DNA of 32,928 nt from Bacillota bacterium (GTDB lineage Bacteria; Bacillota; Sulfobacillia; Sulfobacillales; Sulfobacillaceae), in contig JAMCVM010000014.1 of the NCBI GenBank assembly GCA_023475835.1, positions 1-32,928 of the forward strand. Reading direction: 5' to 3'. A program made the position numbers and the translations under genes. Position 1 is the stretch's first letter. The number at the start of each line of letters is the position of its first letter. Of the stretch, positions 9,295-18,173 are shown piece after piece. The notes beneath the pieces were generated by a model that did not search any database, was not told where the DNA came from, and saw only the letters and a program-made list of their open reading frames with translations.

Positions 9295-10678
9295 TTCGCA
9301 TAAACACCCCCATCTGAGTCGGTGAACCGACCAAAGGATCGGTCGGTCCCACTCCTTCAATACGCACCTGGTAGCCAAAACGCAGGCTGACGTCATGTGC
9401 CCATGCTGAAAACTCGTTTCGGGTCCATTCGAATTGGTGATCCGGATTTCGGAGTCGGCCATCGGCCAGCCCTACAAACCTTGGGTTGGATTCGACATTG
9501 GGGGTGGTTACGATAACTAGGGGAGGGCGAGTAAATTCGAACACCACCCGTTCGAAGGAAGCGAGCCGTGAACGGTCCAAATGTTCTAGCACCTCGACAA
9601 TGGCGGCGGCATCATATCCTTGCAGGCGTCGATCACGGTAAGTCAGGGACCCATGCAGCAAGCGCAGTCTTCCCGCATGACTGCTGGGCAAGCGATCTAA
9701 ATGCAAGCGCTTTTCTGCCCGTTTTAAGGCTGCAGGAGACACATCCAGACCCACAATTTCGTGGAAAGTCGAATCCTGTACCAACAACTGGAGCAATCGA
9801 CATTCTCCACAGCCAAGGTCTAGCACGCGCTTTGCTCCATAGTTTCAAAATTCCTCAACCACTCTGTTTAGGCGCTCCGTGCTGAGGGAATCCGTCCGAG
9901 CCGGGTGAGCTTGGGTTTTAGAGTCGGGCGAATCCGGCACGTCGTCCTCTCCTTCGAGAACCAGGCGAGCCATGGCGGCTTCTGCCAACGGCCGACTGCG
10001 CTTAAGATATCTCCAGGTAATGAGGTCGCGATCGGGATGGGCGTGCAGCCAGCCGGAGCCATGACGCAAAAGTTTAGCGATTTCATCTTCTCCAATGTAG
10101 TAATGCTTCTCATTGTCGAGGACTGGGAGCAGGACATAGAGGTGACTCAATAGCTAGTGCAACGGCAGGGTGGCCGTTAGCGTCACCGTATAATATGGAC
10201 TGTTGCCCCATTCGGGGAAATGATCGTCGAGTAAGGTTCCCTCAATGCTCATGGTGTAGCCTAAGGGCTGAAACAGGCGTCGGATCAACGAAGCGCCCCC
10301 ATTACATGGCAGCACCGCCAGGGTCGCCTGGAGTGCAATGGGCGTCAGCGCTAATTCCGGTCGAGCTGTGCAACGGCCCGCCAACGCGGTGCCAAACACC
10401 TGCGCTAGGGCCACCGACATAAAAGAAGAAACCGTATACGGGCGATCATTCACGTATTGGTCAGTGACGGCTTCCTGCCCTCGACCGGTTCGAACCAAGC
10501 CGACTGCGTCGATGTTCAGCAGTAAAGCGGCGGTGCAGGAATCCTCATCGGCCGAAGGATAAAACACATGCGCCTGCCCAAACGAGAGAGGAAACGATTG
10601 CAGCCTATCGGGATGTTTGTGAAGCAAGAACCCAAGGTCCGTAGCGGGTTGATGCGTCGTCGTAATGGTCAAAAGCAT
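9284..10678 (-). pseudogene. hen1: Hen1 3'-terminal RNA ribose 2'-O-methyltransferase with two in-frame stops
   Basis: A full-length frame of 464 codons plus stop. The start is placed at ATG 10678, giving the family N-terminus MLLTITTTHQPATDLG. The N-terminal domain shows LSFGQAHVFYP, DQYVNDRPY and QVFGTALAGR. The C-terminal methyltransferase has the SAM-binding LDLGCGE, the metal-ligand motif EVLEHLD (ExxEH) and DHQFEWTR with the further His. Codon 175 is TAG (10154-10156), between LPLH and LLSHLYVLLPVL. Codon 278 is TGA (9845-9847), between VVEEF and NYGAKRVLDLG. Both are strictly in frame with homology on both sides. In known systems Hen1 methylates the repaired RNA terminus with Pnkp. Here it would yield three fragments unless the stops are read through. 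Confidence 0.9.
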
Positions 10679-11172
10679 GAAGCCGTTCACACTCTTTTCC
10701 TGTGCACTTGTCCTTTGACGATGGATAGGTCACCAAGACCTTACCGGCCAGGGGATTTTCGAATTCGTCATCTCGGTGAGCATCAGTCACCAAGTTAGCA
10801 GTAGTGTAACCTAATCCTCGCCGCTCGGAAAGGTCGGAAGACGAGCACAAGAAAGCCGGAGCGTACACGGCGTGATCTCGACTTAATGATCTCTCTTCCC
10901 TATCCTCATGCTCTTCTCTAGTGGAAGCGTTTACCGTAGGCAACGCGTCAACGCGATGCCTACGGGCCGTCGCTTGCGAAGCCGAGGACTAAAGAGAAGA
11001 TCAGGCAGTCGGTAATCGCGGGGGAGGAAGTTTAGCCGCTGACGGCGAAGGACTATGGTATGGAGCCTTGGTAAACCCATCGGCTGCCAAGGGGCCAAGG
11101 ACTTGTGCGCAGCATGAATTCATTGGCAATCGCCTTGTTCCTGAGCCTCGGGATGATAGGGGAGAACCGCAT
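10679..11172. other. Divergent upstream region of hen1 and the ABC operon
   Basis: About 490 bp with no recognised gene. A minus-strand frame (10605-10943) is open but has no known motif and overlaps the hen1 start. CCGTAGGCA (10934-10942) and TGCCTACGG (10957-10965) form a perfect 9-bp hairpin with a 14-nt loop. It could be regulatory or a terminator without a T-tract. Promoters for both divergent operons should be here, but none is clear. Confidence 0.4.
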
Positions 11173-11955
11173 TTGAGAGAGGTGTGGGCGGACGTGGACG
11201 AACTGCGACTGCAAGTAGAGGATTTGACGGTGCAATACGGGGCTTACACGGCCATAGCGGGGCTGAACTTGGGAATTCCGCGAGGCCAGTATGTGGTGCT
11301 GATCGGGGAAAACGGTGCGGGCAAGTCTAGCCTGTTGAAATGTGTAGGCGGTTGGATCCGTCCCAGTCAGGGGTCGCTGCGGATGGATGGTCAGTTGTTT
11401 GAAGAACACGAAAGGGCCCTGCGTGCCCAGGTGAAGCTGGTGCCCGATACGCCCGCCTTTTATCCCGAACTCAACGCCTGGGAGCACGTCGACTTGGTGA
11501 TGAGTGCCCATCGCCGTCGTCGAGACGAAGACTTGCGTCGCGAGGCTCGCAGTTGGTTTGAAGCTTTCGGCATCGATCGCAGTCGCGAGGCCTATCCCTC
11601 AAGCTTTTCACGCGGCATGCAATATAAATTGGCGATCATCATGTCGATTCTCACCCGACCGAACGTGCTGTTGTTGGATGAGCCCTACGGTCCGCTCGAT
11701 CCCGCCTCGCAATCTTACTTAGCCAGTCAACTAACCCAACTTGCTGCTACGGGGGTTAGCATTATCGTGAGTACGCATTTACTGCCCAACGACCATCCAC
11801 CGGAGCGCGTGATCATGCTCGACCAGGGAAGCTTGGCGCTGGATATTCCCCTCAGTGAAAAATGGAACCCTGAATCCGACGTGCCTTTGGCTTTAATCCC
11901 GGAACAGCTTTTGCGTCAGGTCTTGGCCGAACGACGAGGATTGCCCCATGAATGA
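11173..11955 (+). CDS. ABC transporter ATP-binding protein
   Basis: A 260-residue nucleotide-binding subunit. TTG 11173 is chosen as start because AGGGGAG lies 8 bases upstream and the domain begins right after (LRLQVEDLTVQYG). The frame is open upstream to 11068 but that part is not ABC-like. Motifs are Walker A GENGAGKS at residues 45-52, signature SFSRGMQ, Walker B VLLLDEPYGPLD and H-loop STHLL. The C-terminal tail resembles EcsA/YtrB-type exporters. The stop overlaps the start of the permease gene by 8 bp, so the two form a translationally coupled exporter. The substrate cannot be told. Confidence 0.85.
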   Translation: MREVWADVDELRLQVEDLTVQYGAYTAIAGLNLGIPRGQYVVLIGENGAGKSSLLKCVGGWIRPSQGSLRMDGQLFEEHERALRAQVKLVPDTPAFYPELNAWEHVDLVMSAHRRRRDEDLRREARSWFEAFGIDRSREAYPSSFSRGMQYKLAIIMSILTRPNVLLLDEPYGPLDPASQSYLASQLTQLAATGVSIIVSTHLLPNDHPPERVIMLDQGSLALDIPLSEKWNPESDVPLALIPEQLLRQVLAERRGLPHE

Positions 11956-13429
11956 GTTGATTGCGGTCGGCCGGATTCGATATCGTCGCAGTCGCGCGCA
12001 ATGGTTTTATTGGCTGAAAGTTCTAGGCGTCGACGACCAAAAGCCCGACATTTGGCAGTCCCTGTATGCGCTCTATCTCTTAGCTATTGTGTGTGGGTGG
12101 GTGGTGTTGAGTTGGGCCGGAATCGTCTCGATTGCGCATCATTTGGGTGGGCCCGTGAGTGCCCTATGGTTAAATCGCCTGCCGCTCATCTTCACCCTTG
12201 TCGCCATCCTGGTGGTGACCTGGCAAGTGGCCAGGATTCCATTGCGCCTTGGCCACGGCGATCTAGAATGGCTGGCCCCTTCCCCTATATCGCGCCGTAT
12301 TCCTGTGCTGTTTGATCTCATCCCTAAGCAAGCCGTGCGTTTAATGATGATCACCTTAATTGGCAGTGTGTTGGCATCCGCGATTCATGCCCCTCAATAC
12401 TTAGGGCTTGGGCTTTTGGTCGGTCTTTGGTGGCTGGCCATGGAATCGTTCGGCTATGCGGCTTCCCTGTGGCGGGCATCCCGACCCCGGGGGCCGTTGC
12501 CCAGCCTCTGGATTGCCGTGCTGCTTGGACTCGTCGGCCTGTTATCGGTGCTTCGTGCCCCCATGGTCTGGCCCAGCCATTTCGTCATCTTGCCTCTCAC
12601 TGAACATGCCTGGCAGACCGCCTTTATGGGAGTGGGTGCCTGGTTGATTGCAGGTTGGCTAGCCATCTGGCTGGCCGCACCGAGCGTGCATATGCTGACC
12701 ATCCAAAAGGGCAGTGTATTGTACGCGGACATTCGAGGATTAGGAACGCGCTATGCACCCAATCCGGGATTGGTTCAAGAGCTGCGGCAAAAGGCTGTGT
12801 TGAGTCGGCGGCGGCCTTGGGGCCGACTGCCCGAAGGATCGTCTCGATGGTGGGAATTAGGCCGATGGTTTTGGAGTATGGTCCGGATGCCCGGGCAAAT
12901 TTTGAGGTTTTTTGAATTGTCTTTGTTCTTGCGCGCGGGATTGTTATTAGCCAGCGACCGTCGGATTTCGCTGGCCTGGCTGATTTGGGTGTTTGTCGCC
13001 TATTGGTTTCGACGGGCCAGTCTTAGCCGCTGGTTTCGAACCGATGTGGGCGACCCCTTTATCCGCCAATTTTGGCCGGATACATTGGCCCATCGCCTAG
13101 TATGGAGCACCCTCCATCCGCTGCTCTGGGTGCTCGCGATCGCCGTCTCGGCATGGGTCATTCTTCCCGCAGGAACCGAGTTTACGCTGACCCATCTGCT
13201 GTTCCTCATCGGACTCGCCGTCTCTTGGTGGCTAGGCGAGGCGGTACTGATCATCCGCCAAATCGACAATGACGGGCGGACGGACGGTGCCCACTTGGGC
13301 TCCGTGGTGGCCGTCGGAGCGATGATGTTTGTCGGAGCCCAACTTCATCATCCTGGCGCTGCCTTGGCGGTCCCGATCATTTTACTCTTGTGGTTTTTCG
13401 GCCAATGGCAAACCGGATCAGCATCTTAA
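11948..13429 (+). CDS. ABC transporter permease (EcsB-like)
   Basis: A 493-residue membrane protein, ATG overlapping the end of the ATPase gene. Hydrophobic segments include SLYALYLLAIVCGWVVLSWAG, the run near LIFTLVAILVVTW, LGLGLLVGLWWLAM, LWIAVLLGLVGLLSVL and four more toward the C-terminus, giving about ten helices. A central hydrophilic loop lies around residues 255-320. There is no fused ATPase. The size and layout resemble EcsB-type permeases, which in Bacillus influence secretion and proteolysis; that role is not proven here. Its partner is the gene directly upstream. Confidence 0.75.
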   Translation: MNELIAVGRIRYRRSRAQWFYWLKVLGVDDQKPDIWQSLYALYLLAIVCGWVVLSWAGIVSIAHHLGGPVSALWLNRLPLIFTLVAILVVTWQVARIPLRLGHGDLEWLAPSPISRRIPVLFDLIPKQAVRLMMITLIGSVLASAIHAPQYLGLGLLVGLWWLAMESFGYAASLWRASRPRGPLPSLWIAVLLGLVGLLSVLRAPMVWPSHFVILPLTEHAWQTAFMGVGAWLIAGWLAIWLAAPSVHMLTIQKGSVLYADIRGLGTRYAPNPGLVQELRQKAVLSRRRPWGRLPEGSSRWWELGRWFWSMVRMPGQILRFFELSLFLRAGLLLASDRRISLAWLIWVFVAYWFRRASLSRWFRTDVGDPFIRQFWPDTLAHRLVWSTLHPLLWVLAIAVSAWVILPAGTEFTLTHLLFLIGLAVSWWLGEAVLIIRQIDNDGRTDGAHLGSVVAVGAMMFVGAQLHHPGAALAVPIILLLWFFGQWQTGSAS

Positions 13430-13462
13430 CTAAGAGCGTCCTGTCGTCTGCCCGCCCTGTGA

Positions 13463-13510
13463 CCGTCCTTTTGCCACACCCTACTTGCAGAGAGTGTGGC
13501 AAAAGGACGG
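13463..13510. terminator. Perfect 17-bp inverted repeat after the ABC operon
   Basis: CCGTCCTTTTGCCACAC (13463-13479) is an exact reverse complement of the bases at 13494-13510, with a 14-nt loop. It begins 34 bp after the permease stop, where a terminator is expected, but no T-tract follows on either strand. It may work as a factor-assisted terminator or be a small palindromic repeat. Confidence 0.5.
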
Positions 13511-13721
13511 ATCGCGCCAGCGGATACGAGGGCACACCTTCTTGTTGCGGCTGCTCCTTGGTACCTTAGGCTAGTCATGGCGGAGAAACCCCTGACCCGC
13601 GTTCCCCCGGCGCTCCCATGCAGGCGACCGGCGCCCGCCATGACCGCTCGGGGCGGGCGAGATTGGTCGGGTCGGGTATTCGGTGTGGCACCGGTGGTCT
13701 CGGGGGACAGGACTGGTGCGA

Positions 13722-13815
13722 AACCCGACAAAGCGTCTTTCGAAGCTCGCAACCGCGCGGGTTTCAGGGTCCCCGATCCGGTTTTTTAGGACTTATGCAC
13801 CAGGCCTCTAGCGCC
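13722..13815 (+). repeat. Dispersed repeat, copy 1 (IS-end-like)
   Basis: This stretch of about 94 bp matches 31034-31127 at roughly 80 of 94 positions by hand alignment. Both begin GCGAAACCCG and end around TTTTAGGACTTATGCACCA followed by CTCTAG. It does not encode a conserved frame. The sharp end and spread to unrelated decayed regions suggest the terminal part of an insertion sequence whose body is gone. Confidence 0.6.
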
Positions 13816-14190
13816 GATCTGACAGAGGCGCGTAAGCGATCCCTTCCAGACGATCGGCGCTAAAGAGTTGACCTCCGGCGTCAAATGAACAACGCGCAGA
13901 CTCGGTGAGAGTCGATCTCACCAGTTCTTGAGTCCCGGGCATACGGTCCAAAATATTTTCGCAGTCGGTAACAGAATGTATGACGCCTGAGTCTATTGTA
14001 GACGAACGACAAGGCTTACGAGAAGATGACGGGTCATCCTTCCACTGGTCCGCTCAGGGCCGGGTCTGAGTCTGTCGTTTGATGACTCGTCGTACTAAAT
14101 GGCACCAAAGCACAAAGTGCAAAGCGGCCAAGCCGAATGGTTCGAAGGCAAAATACAACGCCCGTCATCGGGCAGAGGAGTGAATCACTC
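13816..14190. other. Decayed intergenic DNA upstream of the SIMPL gene
   Basis: No convincing gene. The last 20 bp contain the AGAGGAG ribosome site of the SIMPL gene. The 5' part directly continues the IS-end-like repeat. Confidence 0.4.
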
Positions 14191-14928
14191 ATGAGAACAC
14201 CATATCGAAATGCAGCGGTAGTGGCGGGTGCCGCCATGGCCCTGGCGGTGACAGGATTCTTGCTGGCTCCGTTCGCGTCGTCTACTTCCTCCACCACCAG
14301 CCCGAGCACACTCACCGTAGAGGGGCAAGCCACGGTCAATATGAAGCCCAACCAGGCCGTAGTCAGTCTAGGCGATCAAGAATCAGCCAAATCGGCGAGC
14401 CTAGCAATGGCTCATAGTGCGGAGGTCACTCAGGCGATTATCCGGGCGGTTGAAACATCCGGGGTGCCAGCCTCGGAAATACAAACCGGCGGTCTCAGTC
14501 TCAATCCCGTTTATCCCCAGAACGCTAGTTCGAACCCGCCGACGGTCATCGGATACCAAGCCAGCGAGAGCCTAACTATCACCTTAACCAGTACCGCGTT
14601 GGCGGGCCCGGTACTGGATGCTGCCACCGCGGCTGGATCCAATCAGATCAATGGCGTGACCTTTAATATCACCGATCCGTCCGTGCTGTATCGTCAAGCC
14701 TTTGCTGCGGCGATAAACGACGCCCACAGTCAGGCTCAAGCAGCGCTGGCCCCCGAGCATGAAAAAATTCTCGCGATCCATTCCATGACATTGCAGAACA
14801 ACGGGTCGGGAAATACGACCCCAGAATACGCGGTCTTGACCAACGTCCCGGATGCTTCGGTGCCTGTCATGGCAGGAGAGGATCAGCTTTCAGTGCAGGT
14901 GACCGTGGTGTATTCGATCGGGCGTTGA
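14191..14928 (+). CDS. SIMPL (DUF541) domain protein, exported or membrane-anchored
   Basis: A 245-residue protein. ATG 14191 follows AGAGGAG by about 11 bases; the frame is open further upstream to 14137 but lacks a ribosome site there. Residues 7-28 form a hydrophobic signal or anchor (AVVAGAAMALAVTGFLLAPF), followed by a Ser/Thr-rich linker. From about residue 40 the SIMPL pattern appears: LTVEGQATVNMKPNQAVVSLG, then VIGYQASESLTITL, later FAAAINDAHSQAQA, and a C-terminal LSVQVTVVYSI. Family members are periplasmic or extracytoplasmic proteins of unclear molecular function. It appears monocistronic. Confidence 0.85.
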   Translation: MRTPYRNAAVVAGAAMALAVTGFLLAPFASSTSSTTSPSTLTVEGQATVNMKPNQAVVSLGDQESAKSASLAMAHSAEVTQAIIRAVETSGVPASEIQTGGLSLNPVYPQNASSNPPTVIGYQASESLTITLTSTALAGPVLDAATAAGSNQINGVTFNITDPSVLYRQAFAAAINDAHSQAQAALAPEHEKILAIHSMTLQNNGSGNTTPEYAVLTNVPDASVPVMAGEDQLSVQVTVVYSIGR

Positions 14929-15115
14929 GCCCAAGGGGCGTCAACGGTTTCTCCCACAAAGCGCCTAGCCCAACCTCGCCTGTCGAATCGCCGTGGCCAA
15001 ATTTCTGACCTCAAAGGCCCGTGGCTCGATGAATTGCGACTTGCTGACGATCATAGGTGCCACGGCCTCATGAGGAATTTCTCTTATCACGACGAATGTT
15101 GTCCTAAAGGCAGGC

Positions 15116-15697
15116 TTGGGCGGTGGGGGCTGGCAGCACTGGACCGAGTCGGCGGGAGATCAGGAATTTTTCGGAACAGAGGAGGGGAATTCTTCGGAAC
15201 CTACCCCAGCCGAAGCCATAGCCATTTTGTTCGACCAATATGGCGACGAAATCTTTAGCCATGTTCAACTCATGGTCGGTTCCATCCCCGATGCCGAAGA
15301 TTTGGTTCAAGACATTTTCTTACGGGCGTTGAGGGCTTGGCCATCTTTTCAAAAGCGATCATCGGCACGAACGTGGCTTTGGGCCATCACTCGCAATGTC
15401 CTCATCGATCATTACCGTTGGCAGAGTCGTGAAGGACAACAAAAGGAGGCGCTTAGAAGCCTGCCGCAGCCCAGGCGAACGGACTTGGCAGATCGCTTGG
15501 TGTGCTCCGAAGCCTTAGCCAGCCTGCCATGGCCGCAACGGCAAGTGTTTGTCTTGAGAGTCATTCAGGATCGCCCGTCTAAAGAGACCGCCGCGTTGCT
15601 GGGGTGGCCTGAAGTGCGGGTGCGCGTTACCTTGTATCGGGCATTAAAACGCCTTCGACAATGGTGGGATCAAGGAGGAGAGACTGGTGAAAAATAG
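15116..15697 (+). CDS. ECF-type RNA polymerase sigma factor
   Basis: A 193-residue protein. The likely start is TTG 15116 behind AAAGGCAGG; no ATG is in frame before the first domain, so the exact start is uncertain. Region 2 reads ILFDQYGDEIFSHVQLMVG and DAEDLVQDIFLRALRAW, with the -10 recognition segment RTWLWAITRNVLIDHYR. Region 4 reads LPWPQRQVFVLRVIQDRP, KETAALLGWPEVRVRVTLYR and ALKRLR. No extra C-terminal domain is present. The gene overlaps the following membrane-protein gene by 11 bp, the usual arrangement for a sigma factor and its anti-sigma factor. Confidence 0.88.
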   Translation: MGGGGWQHWTESAGDQEFFGTEEGNSSEPTPAEAIAILFDQYGDEIFSHVQLMVGSIPDAEDLVQDIFLRALRAWPSFQKRSSARTWLWAITRNVLIDHYRWQSREGQQKEALRSLPQPRRTDLADRLVCSEALASLPWPQRQVFVLRVIQDRPSKETAALLGWPEVRVRVTLYRALKRLRQWWDQGGETGEK

Positions 15698-16448
15698 GCT
15701 GACCGAATGGAAACAACGGTTTGCCCCGCTAACCGAAACGCCCATGTCCGATAGATTTCGAAGTTCGATGCTCACATTGTTAAGCTCAGAGTCCGCCCTG
15801 CCGGTACTTAGGTCTAATCACCCTGGGGCGCCCTTTAGACGAAGGCGCGGGCGCTTCATCTCTGCTGCGATGGGGATTGCGCTCATCGCCATCGCGGTGG
15901 TCCCGACGTTGACCATGCCAGCACAGATCCTGCCTCTTTTTAGAGCGTCACCGCCTTCGTTTTCTCCTCCGGTGAACGAATCGTCTCTGAGGCCCTCGTC
16001 GGCCGTGACGGCGGTGAGAGCCAGGTCGGCGGCGGGGCGAGGGGTTCCGATCTTGGAAGCAGGATGGCTTATCTATCATCGTCGCGTGTATATAGTCACC
16101 AACCGTCTGGTGGAGCGCGTCGGCCGAACCGACGCCCAGGTCGGCTCCGTTCGCTTGGGCGAAGTGCCCGGAGTAAATCCCGATCACGCTTTGGCAGTGC
16201 GTTATCAAACTGGTCAGGCTCAGCATCTGGCTCGATTCGCCTATCCCCAAGTAATCCGGTTTCGCGGGCGGGATTATAGGGTGTTGCATCCTGACCAGGG
16301 AGCGCATCCGGATCGGGTTTTGGGTGAAGTGAATTCCGTGTTTATCTATCGATTAGTCGGGATTTTACCCAGACATGCAATTGGATTACTCTTGGCTTCG
16401 ACTATCCCGCCGGTGACCGCCGAAGCCACTTCGCTTAAGTCCGGCTAG
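15687..16448 (+). CDS. Probable membrane-bound anti-sigma factor
   Basis: A 253-residue protein starting at GTG 15687 inside the end of the sigma gene, with GGAGGAGA upstream. Layout: about 55 cytoplasmic residues rich in basic amino acids, one transmembrane helix at roughly 58-78 (ISAAMGIALIAIAVVPTLTM), a Ser/Pro-rich linker, and an extracytoplasmic domain from about residue 115. There is no HxxxCxxC zinc motif, so it is not a classic ZAS anti-sigma factor. The function is inferred from the overlap with the ECF gene and the single-pass topology, not from recognised homology. Confidence 0.5.
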   Translation: MKNRLTEWKQRFAPLTETPMSDRFRSSMLTLLSSESALPVLRSNHPGAPFRRRRGRFISAAMGIALIAIAVVPTLTMPAQILPLFRASPPSFSPPVNESSLRPSSAVTAVRARSAAGRGVPILEAGWLIYHRRVYIVTNRLVERVGRTDAQVGSVRLGEVPGVNPDHALAVRYQTGQAQHLARFAYPQVIRFRGRDYRVLHPDQGAHPDRVLGEVNSVFIYRLVGILPRHAIGLLLASTIPPVTAEATSLKSG

Positions 16449-17327
16449 GTGAGAGCCGCTCATGATCCTTCGATGACTTTTCGCGGTCCTCCTTCAGTAG
16501 GGTCGAAGCCACGGTCTGAGGGCCCAATGGGTTTAGCGGGTTTGAGCCCGACCGACATTGCTGGCAAGCGCAAAAGCCTTGCCGAACGATCTCGATCGGA
16601 AATCAGCGCGAGCCAAAAGGCGTTGTGCGGCGCGGCGTTCATGCCCAAATCCCTTGGCCTACGATCATCCTTAGAGTCAAATCCGCGGTGCCTCCATGCC
16701 AACGGCTCGTTATCGTAGGCGATGATCTCCGGAACGCCCTGTTCCAGGCCGCTTGTCGGCGAAATCTCGGCATCCAAAGTCTCCGGCTTTCGCGCCTCTT
16801 GAGGGAGGGCCTGTTTTCTGCCAAAACGGGGCCAGGCTTTACCGGCTCCGAAAATACCTGCGGGATGATGCGCCAATCTTAGACGACCGAGGTCGACACG
16901 CTCTGAGCGTGAAGGAGCCAACTGGGACCTCGTGGAAATCATCGATAACGGATACCCAATTTGCGCCGCGTTCATTGCTAGTCCAGTACCGATTGACGGA
17001 TGGCACGAAGCGTTTTTTCAGGCCTCGACCCGGAATCCGGTCTTGGACCGTGTGGCCCATCCTGCCTGGAATATTGAGCGCTAACCCGGGGGCAATCGAC
17101 ATGCCCTGAGTATTGAATATCTCAGCGAACGGATAGACAGGCGGAGATTTTGAGACTAATACCGCGGGGCATATTTAGCCTGGCAGCCTGAACGCTTCTT
17201 GTGGCCGGAGTTTTTCATAGATTACCCCCTTGACATGCTCTCAGCAGGAAGAGGATGCTTACGAGGAAGCTACCAGCCTTGGCCACACTATTCCTGTGTG
17301 CACTCAAAGGGTCTAGCCGGGTGTCTA
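16449..17327. other. Decayed DNA, no recognisable intact gene
   Basis: About 880 bp. Minus-strand frames at 16460-16975 and 16839-17102 are open but in different phases, and neither shows a known motif. They may be pieces of an old transposase, which I cannot identify. Confidence 0.35.
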
Positions 17328-17453
17328 TACTGGGCGCGGGTCGCATTTGATAGTTTAATGCCAAATCTCTGAGCATCCCAACCTCTTGCTGTCTACTGGG
17401 TTCTGAGCACCGTGGCCGTCTCCTAAAACGGAAACTATGACCCGCCCGCAGTA
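17328..17453. mobile_element. MITE-like element, copy B (126 bp)
   Basis: The reverse complement of this element aligns end to end with 773-899. It starts TACTGCGGGCGGGTCA, continues with a GTTTTAGGAGA block shared with copy A, has a central GGGATG, and ends with a segment close to CCCGCGCCCAGTA. The left flank is TA (17326-17327); the right flank is CA (17454-17455), a one-base change from TA. Length and terminal repeats agree with copy A, so the two are separate insertions of one non-coding family. Confidence 0.7.
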
Positions 17454-17810
17454 CAACTAATGCTCGCCGGTTCAGTGGAATGAACGGTCACTTCCGCTCA
17501 GCCGCAGATCTGAAAGACTCCATGGATCTTCTCTGTTCGACAATGAGGGTAGGCGACGGTTCCTGAAAAGCATGCCCAAGCGCCAACCTGTCTTGTGCTC
17601 CGCTAGCGCCTAACGTCGGCATAAGCGCCCTCAATTTCACACCGGTCCCAAATGGGACGAGGTGGTCTTTGCCGCTCGCGGGTGCGCCAGGGGTCTCTTT
17701 CTTCAGGGCGGATCGGCAGGGGGCATTTGCTAAAGGGTTCCAATCCGCGGGTGCGGACAGAGATGGGTTTCATCGGAGTTTCCGGAAGATAGAGTAGGAA
17801 GGCGGAAGAT
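17454..17810. other. Intergenic region without recognisable gene
   Basis: About 360 bp. Nothing resembling a family was seen. The last 25 bp contain GTAGGAAGGCGGAAG, a plausible ribosome site for the truncated sigma gene. Confidence 0.35.
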
Positions 17811-17978
17811 ATGGCCGGTGACGATGCGGGATTGTTGGATCGAATCGCTAACGGTGATCAGGCAGCCAGGCTCAGTTTCTATGATCAATATTTTGGTATC
17901 GTCGCCGGGTATTGCCGCAAGCTCATTTTCGACCGAGATGCCGCCGACAAAGTTTGGCTAAAAGGGCAAGCATCCTGA
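17811..17978 (+). pseudogene. Truncated ECF sigma factor (region 2 only)
   Basis: A 55-codon frame beginning MAGDDAGLLDRIANGDQAAR and continuing with SFYDQYFGIVAGYCRKLI and FDRDAADKVW before a short unrelated tail. The LL.RIA.GD..A....YD.Y pattern is the start of sigma-70 region 2. An intact gene would next show an ED.VQ.TFL-like segment and then region 4; both are absent. A good purine-rich ribosome site precedes the ATG. It is either a deletion remnant or a small expressed sigma fragment. Confidence 0.6.
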
Positions 17979-17994
17979 CTGCAAATTGAATCAG

Positions 17995-18025
17995 AGGGCC
18001 GACCGATGGTGGACTCGTCGGCCCT
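17995..18025 (+). terminator. Hairpin terminator after sigma fragment
   Basis: AGGGCCGAC (17995-18003) pairs perfectly with GTCGGCCCT (18017-18025) around a 13-nt loop, followed by TCTTG. It lies 17 bp after the stop of the sigma fragment and suggests the fragment was once the end of a transcription unit. Confidence 0.5.
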
Positions 18026-18173
18026 TCTTGCCTGGATGGCCATCTCTACGCTCAGGCAGGAAATAATGCGCTATGATATCTACACGAAGCGGGCTTCTCA
18101 ATGCTGCTCATCAGGCTCACTTTACCGGGCAGAGGCCCAACATCGCTGCAGATTTCTTAAAGGGGGGCAATCG

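Noticed and set aside
6737-10678. Alternative genetic code (stop reassignment) in the whole organism
   Set aside because: Many intact genes here end at TAG, TGA or TAA at the expected family length, for example the YgjP-like gene at TAG and the SIMPL gene at TGA, so global reassignment is not supported.
10605-10943. Minus-strand frame upstream of hen1
   Set aside because: It overlaps the hen1 start in another phase and has no recognisable motif or ribosome site.
16460-17102. Two long minus-strand frames
   Set aside because: They are in different phases, without family motifs, and appear in decayed GC-rich DNA where long frames are common by chance.
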